The position numbers were made by a program, and so were the translations under genes. From positions 1 to 6,322 of the forward strand of contig CAMFSB010000101.1 of NCBI GenBank assembly GCA_945982465.1: a stretch of 6,322 bases of DNA, written 5' to 3'. Source of the DNA: an uncultured Faecalibacterium sp. Lineage in GTDB: Bacteria; Bacillota; Clostridia; Oscillospirales; Ruminococcaceae. How positions within the stretch are numbered: the first letter of the stretch is position 1; each line of letters starts with the position of its first letter. Below the pieces are notes generated by a model, which was not told where the DNA came from, ran no database searches, and was given only the letters and a program-made list of their open reading frames with translations. Of this stretch, positions 5,242 to 6,322 are shown in pieces.

Positions 5242-6321
5242 TTACGCCTGGGCCGGCTCCTTTTCGGTCAGCTTTTTCAGGCCCTGCAGCGCCACGATCA
5301 CGCCCAGCACGAACAGCGCCACGGCGAAGGCCAGCTGCAGCAGGTTGCCCGCGGTGGGTGCGCCCGCCAGGGCAATGATCTTCTGCACCAGGGCGGTGAG
5401 GGTGACGGCCAGCATGAACACCATGGGCGCCCACAGCATCCAGCCCTTGCGGTTGGTGCGCTTGAGGTACACCGCCACGGCGATCAGGGCCAGCGCGCTG
5501 AGCAGCGGGCTGGCCGAGCCGAACCGCGGCCAGATGTTGGCGTAGCCCGCCTTGGCCAGCAGGTAAGCCAGCGCCAGCGTCAGGATGGTGGAGAAGTATT
5601 TGTTGGTCAGCACCTTGCGCCAGGGCTCCATGTTCTCATCGTCAATGGAGGCATCCAGGAACAGTTCCTGGAACGACAGGCGGCCAACGCGGGCCACCGA
5701 GTCCAGGCTGGTCAGCGCAAAGGCCGACACGGCCAGGTTGATCAGGGTGAACACCAGGTTGAACGGCAGGCCGATGGTCTGCAAAAAGCTGGCCACGCCG
5801 CCGGCAAAGATCTGCGCGGGGGTGGTGTAGCCCAGCGAGGCGGCCTCGCCGGTGGCAAAGGACGCCACGGCGATCAGCGCGATGACCGCCAGCATGGACT
5901 CCATCAGCATGGCGCCGAACGAAACCGGCAGCATGTCTTTTTCGTTTTTGATCTGCTTGGACGCCGTGCCCGAGGAAACCAGGCTGTGGAAGCCGGAAAC
6001 CGCGCCGCAGGCGATGGTGACGAACAGGATGGGGAACATGTTGCCGGTGCCTTCCACATAGAAGCTGGTAAAGGCCGGCAGGTTCACGCTGGGGTTGGTG
6101 GCCAGGATACCCACAACGGCGCCCACGATCATGGCCACCAGCAGGTAGCTGTTCAGGTAGTCGCGGGGCTGCAGCAGCGCCCACACGGGCACCACGCTGG
6201 CGATGAAGATATAGGCGAAGATGACCAGGTGCCAGGTGCCGCCCGCCACATAGATGGGCGCGGCCAGGCCGATGGCCACGCCGGCCACCAGCAGCACAAT
6301 GGCGATGGCGGTGTTGATCCA
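5242..6321 (-). CDS. cstA: CstA-family carbon starvation protein, transporter (5' end missing)
   Basis: This is an inner-membrane transporter of the CstA family, members of which import peptides or pyruvate, typically when preferred carbon runs out. The frame stays open to the right edge, so the 359 visible residues are the C-terminal part. A GTG at 6297 is internal, not a start: the preceding codons read WINTAIAI and continue the first visible helix. About ten hydrophobic segments are seen, near residues 4-25, 31-50, 59-74, 94-114, 134-156, 184-206, 242-259, 271-288, 293-316 and 326-348. Family signatures are QPRDYLNSYLL at 51-61, SGFHSLVSSGTASKQ at 109-123, ALTSLDSVARVGR at 202-214, and WPRFGS near 264-269. 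The chain ends in a charged cytosolic-looking tail rich in Lys and Glu. It is followed by a strong hairpin, and ilvE beyond it has its own promoter, so the two need not be co-transcribed. Substrate cannot be told from the sequence. Confidence 0.93.
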   Translation of the reverse strand, partial: WINTAIAIVLLVAGVAIGLAAPIYVAGGTWHLVIFAYIFIASVVPVWALLQPRDYLNSYLLVAMIVGAVVGILATNPSVNLPAFTSFYVEGTGNMFPILFVTIACGAVSGFHSLVSSGTASKQIKNEKDMLPVSFGAMLMESMLAVIALIAVASFATGEAASLGYTTPAQIFAGGVASFLQTIGLPFNLVFTLINLAVSAFALTSLDSVARVGRLSFQELFLDASIDDENMEPWRKVLTNKYFSTILTLALAYLLAKAGYANIWPRFGSASPLLSALALIAVAVYLKRTNRKGWMLWAPMVFMLAVTLTALVQKIIALAGAPTAGNLLQLAFAVALFVLGVIVALQGLKKLTEKEPAQA

Positions 6322-6322
6322 C

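Overview
The window looks like a chromosomal piece of a GC-rich, low-GC-phylum (Firmicutes/Bacillota) gut anaerobe, most likely an Oscillospiraceae/Ruminococcaceae member of the Faecalibacterium–Gemmiger–Subdoligranulum kind. This is an inference. It rests on the strong G/C-ending codon bias of the three housekeeping genes, on good Shine-Dalgarno sites, and on the style of the AT-rich hairpin repeats between genes. No rRNA or other phylogenetic marker is present to confirm it.

Layout. (1) Positions 2-799, plus strand: the C-terminal part of a zinc N-acetylmuramoyl-L-alanine amidase (Amidase_3 fold) whose start lies outside the window. (2) Positions 800-957: an AT-rich intergenic stretch with a probable terminator, a dispersed-repeat hairpin, a second perfect hairpin, and a convincing promoter. 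(3) Positions 958-3759, plus strand: one long, visibly AT-richer gene for a single-chain restriction-modification enzyme of the MmeI/YeeA (Type IIL) family. It has an N-terminal PD-(D/E)XK nuclease motif, a gamma-class N6-adenine methyltransferase core, and C-terminal target recognition. (4) Positions 3760-3956: a convergent intergenic region with several hairpins, including a 19-bp perfect stem, a classic terminator, and a second, inverted copy of the repeat seen in region 2. (5) Positions 3957-5036, minus strand: a complete branched-chain amino acid aminotransferase (ilvE). (6) Positions 5037-5241: the ilvE leader and promoter plus the terminator of the next gene. (7) Positions 5242-6321, minus strand: the C-terminal part of a CstA-family transporter whose start lies outside the window.

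The three housekeeping genes have no obvious joint function: cell-wall hydrolysis, branched-chain amino acid metabolism, and peptide or pyruvate uptake. The restriction-modification gene stands alone, with its own promoter and terminators and a different base composition. It is bracketed by inverted copies of the same short hairpin repeat, so it reads as a one-gene defence islet inserted into a housekeeping region. It belongs to a known family. What is undescribed here is its DNA specificity and some local structure: a 14-bp perfect inverted repeat inside its early coding region, and a hairpin abutting its promoter. I see no tRNA, rRNA, CRISPR array, transposase, integrase or novel multi-gene system.
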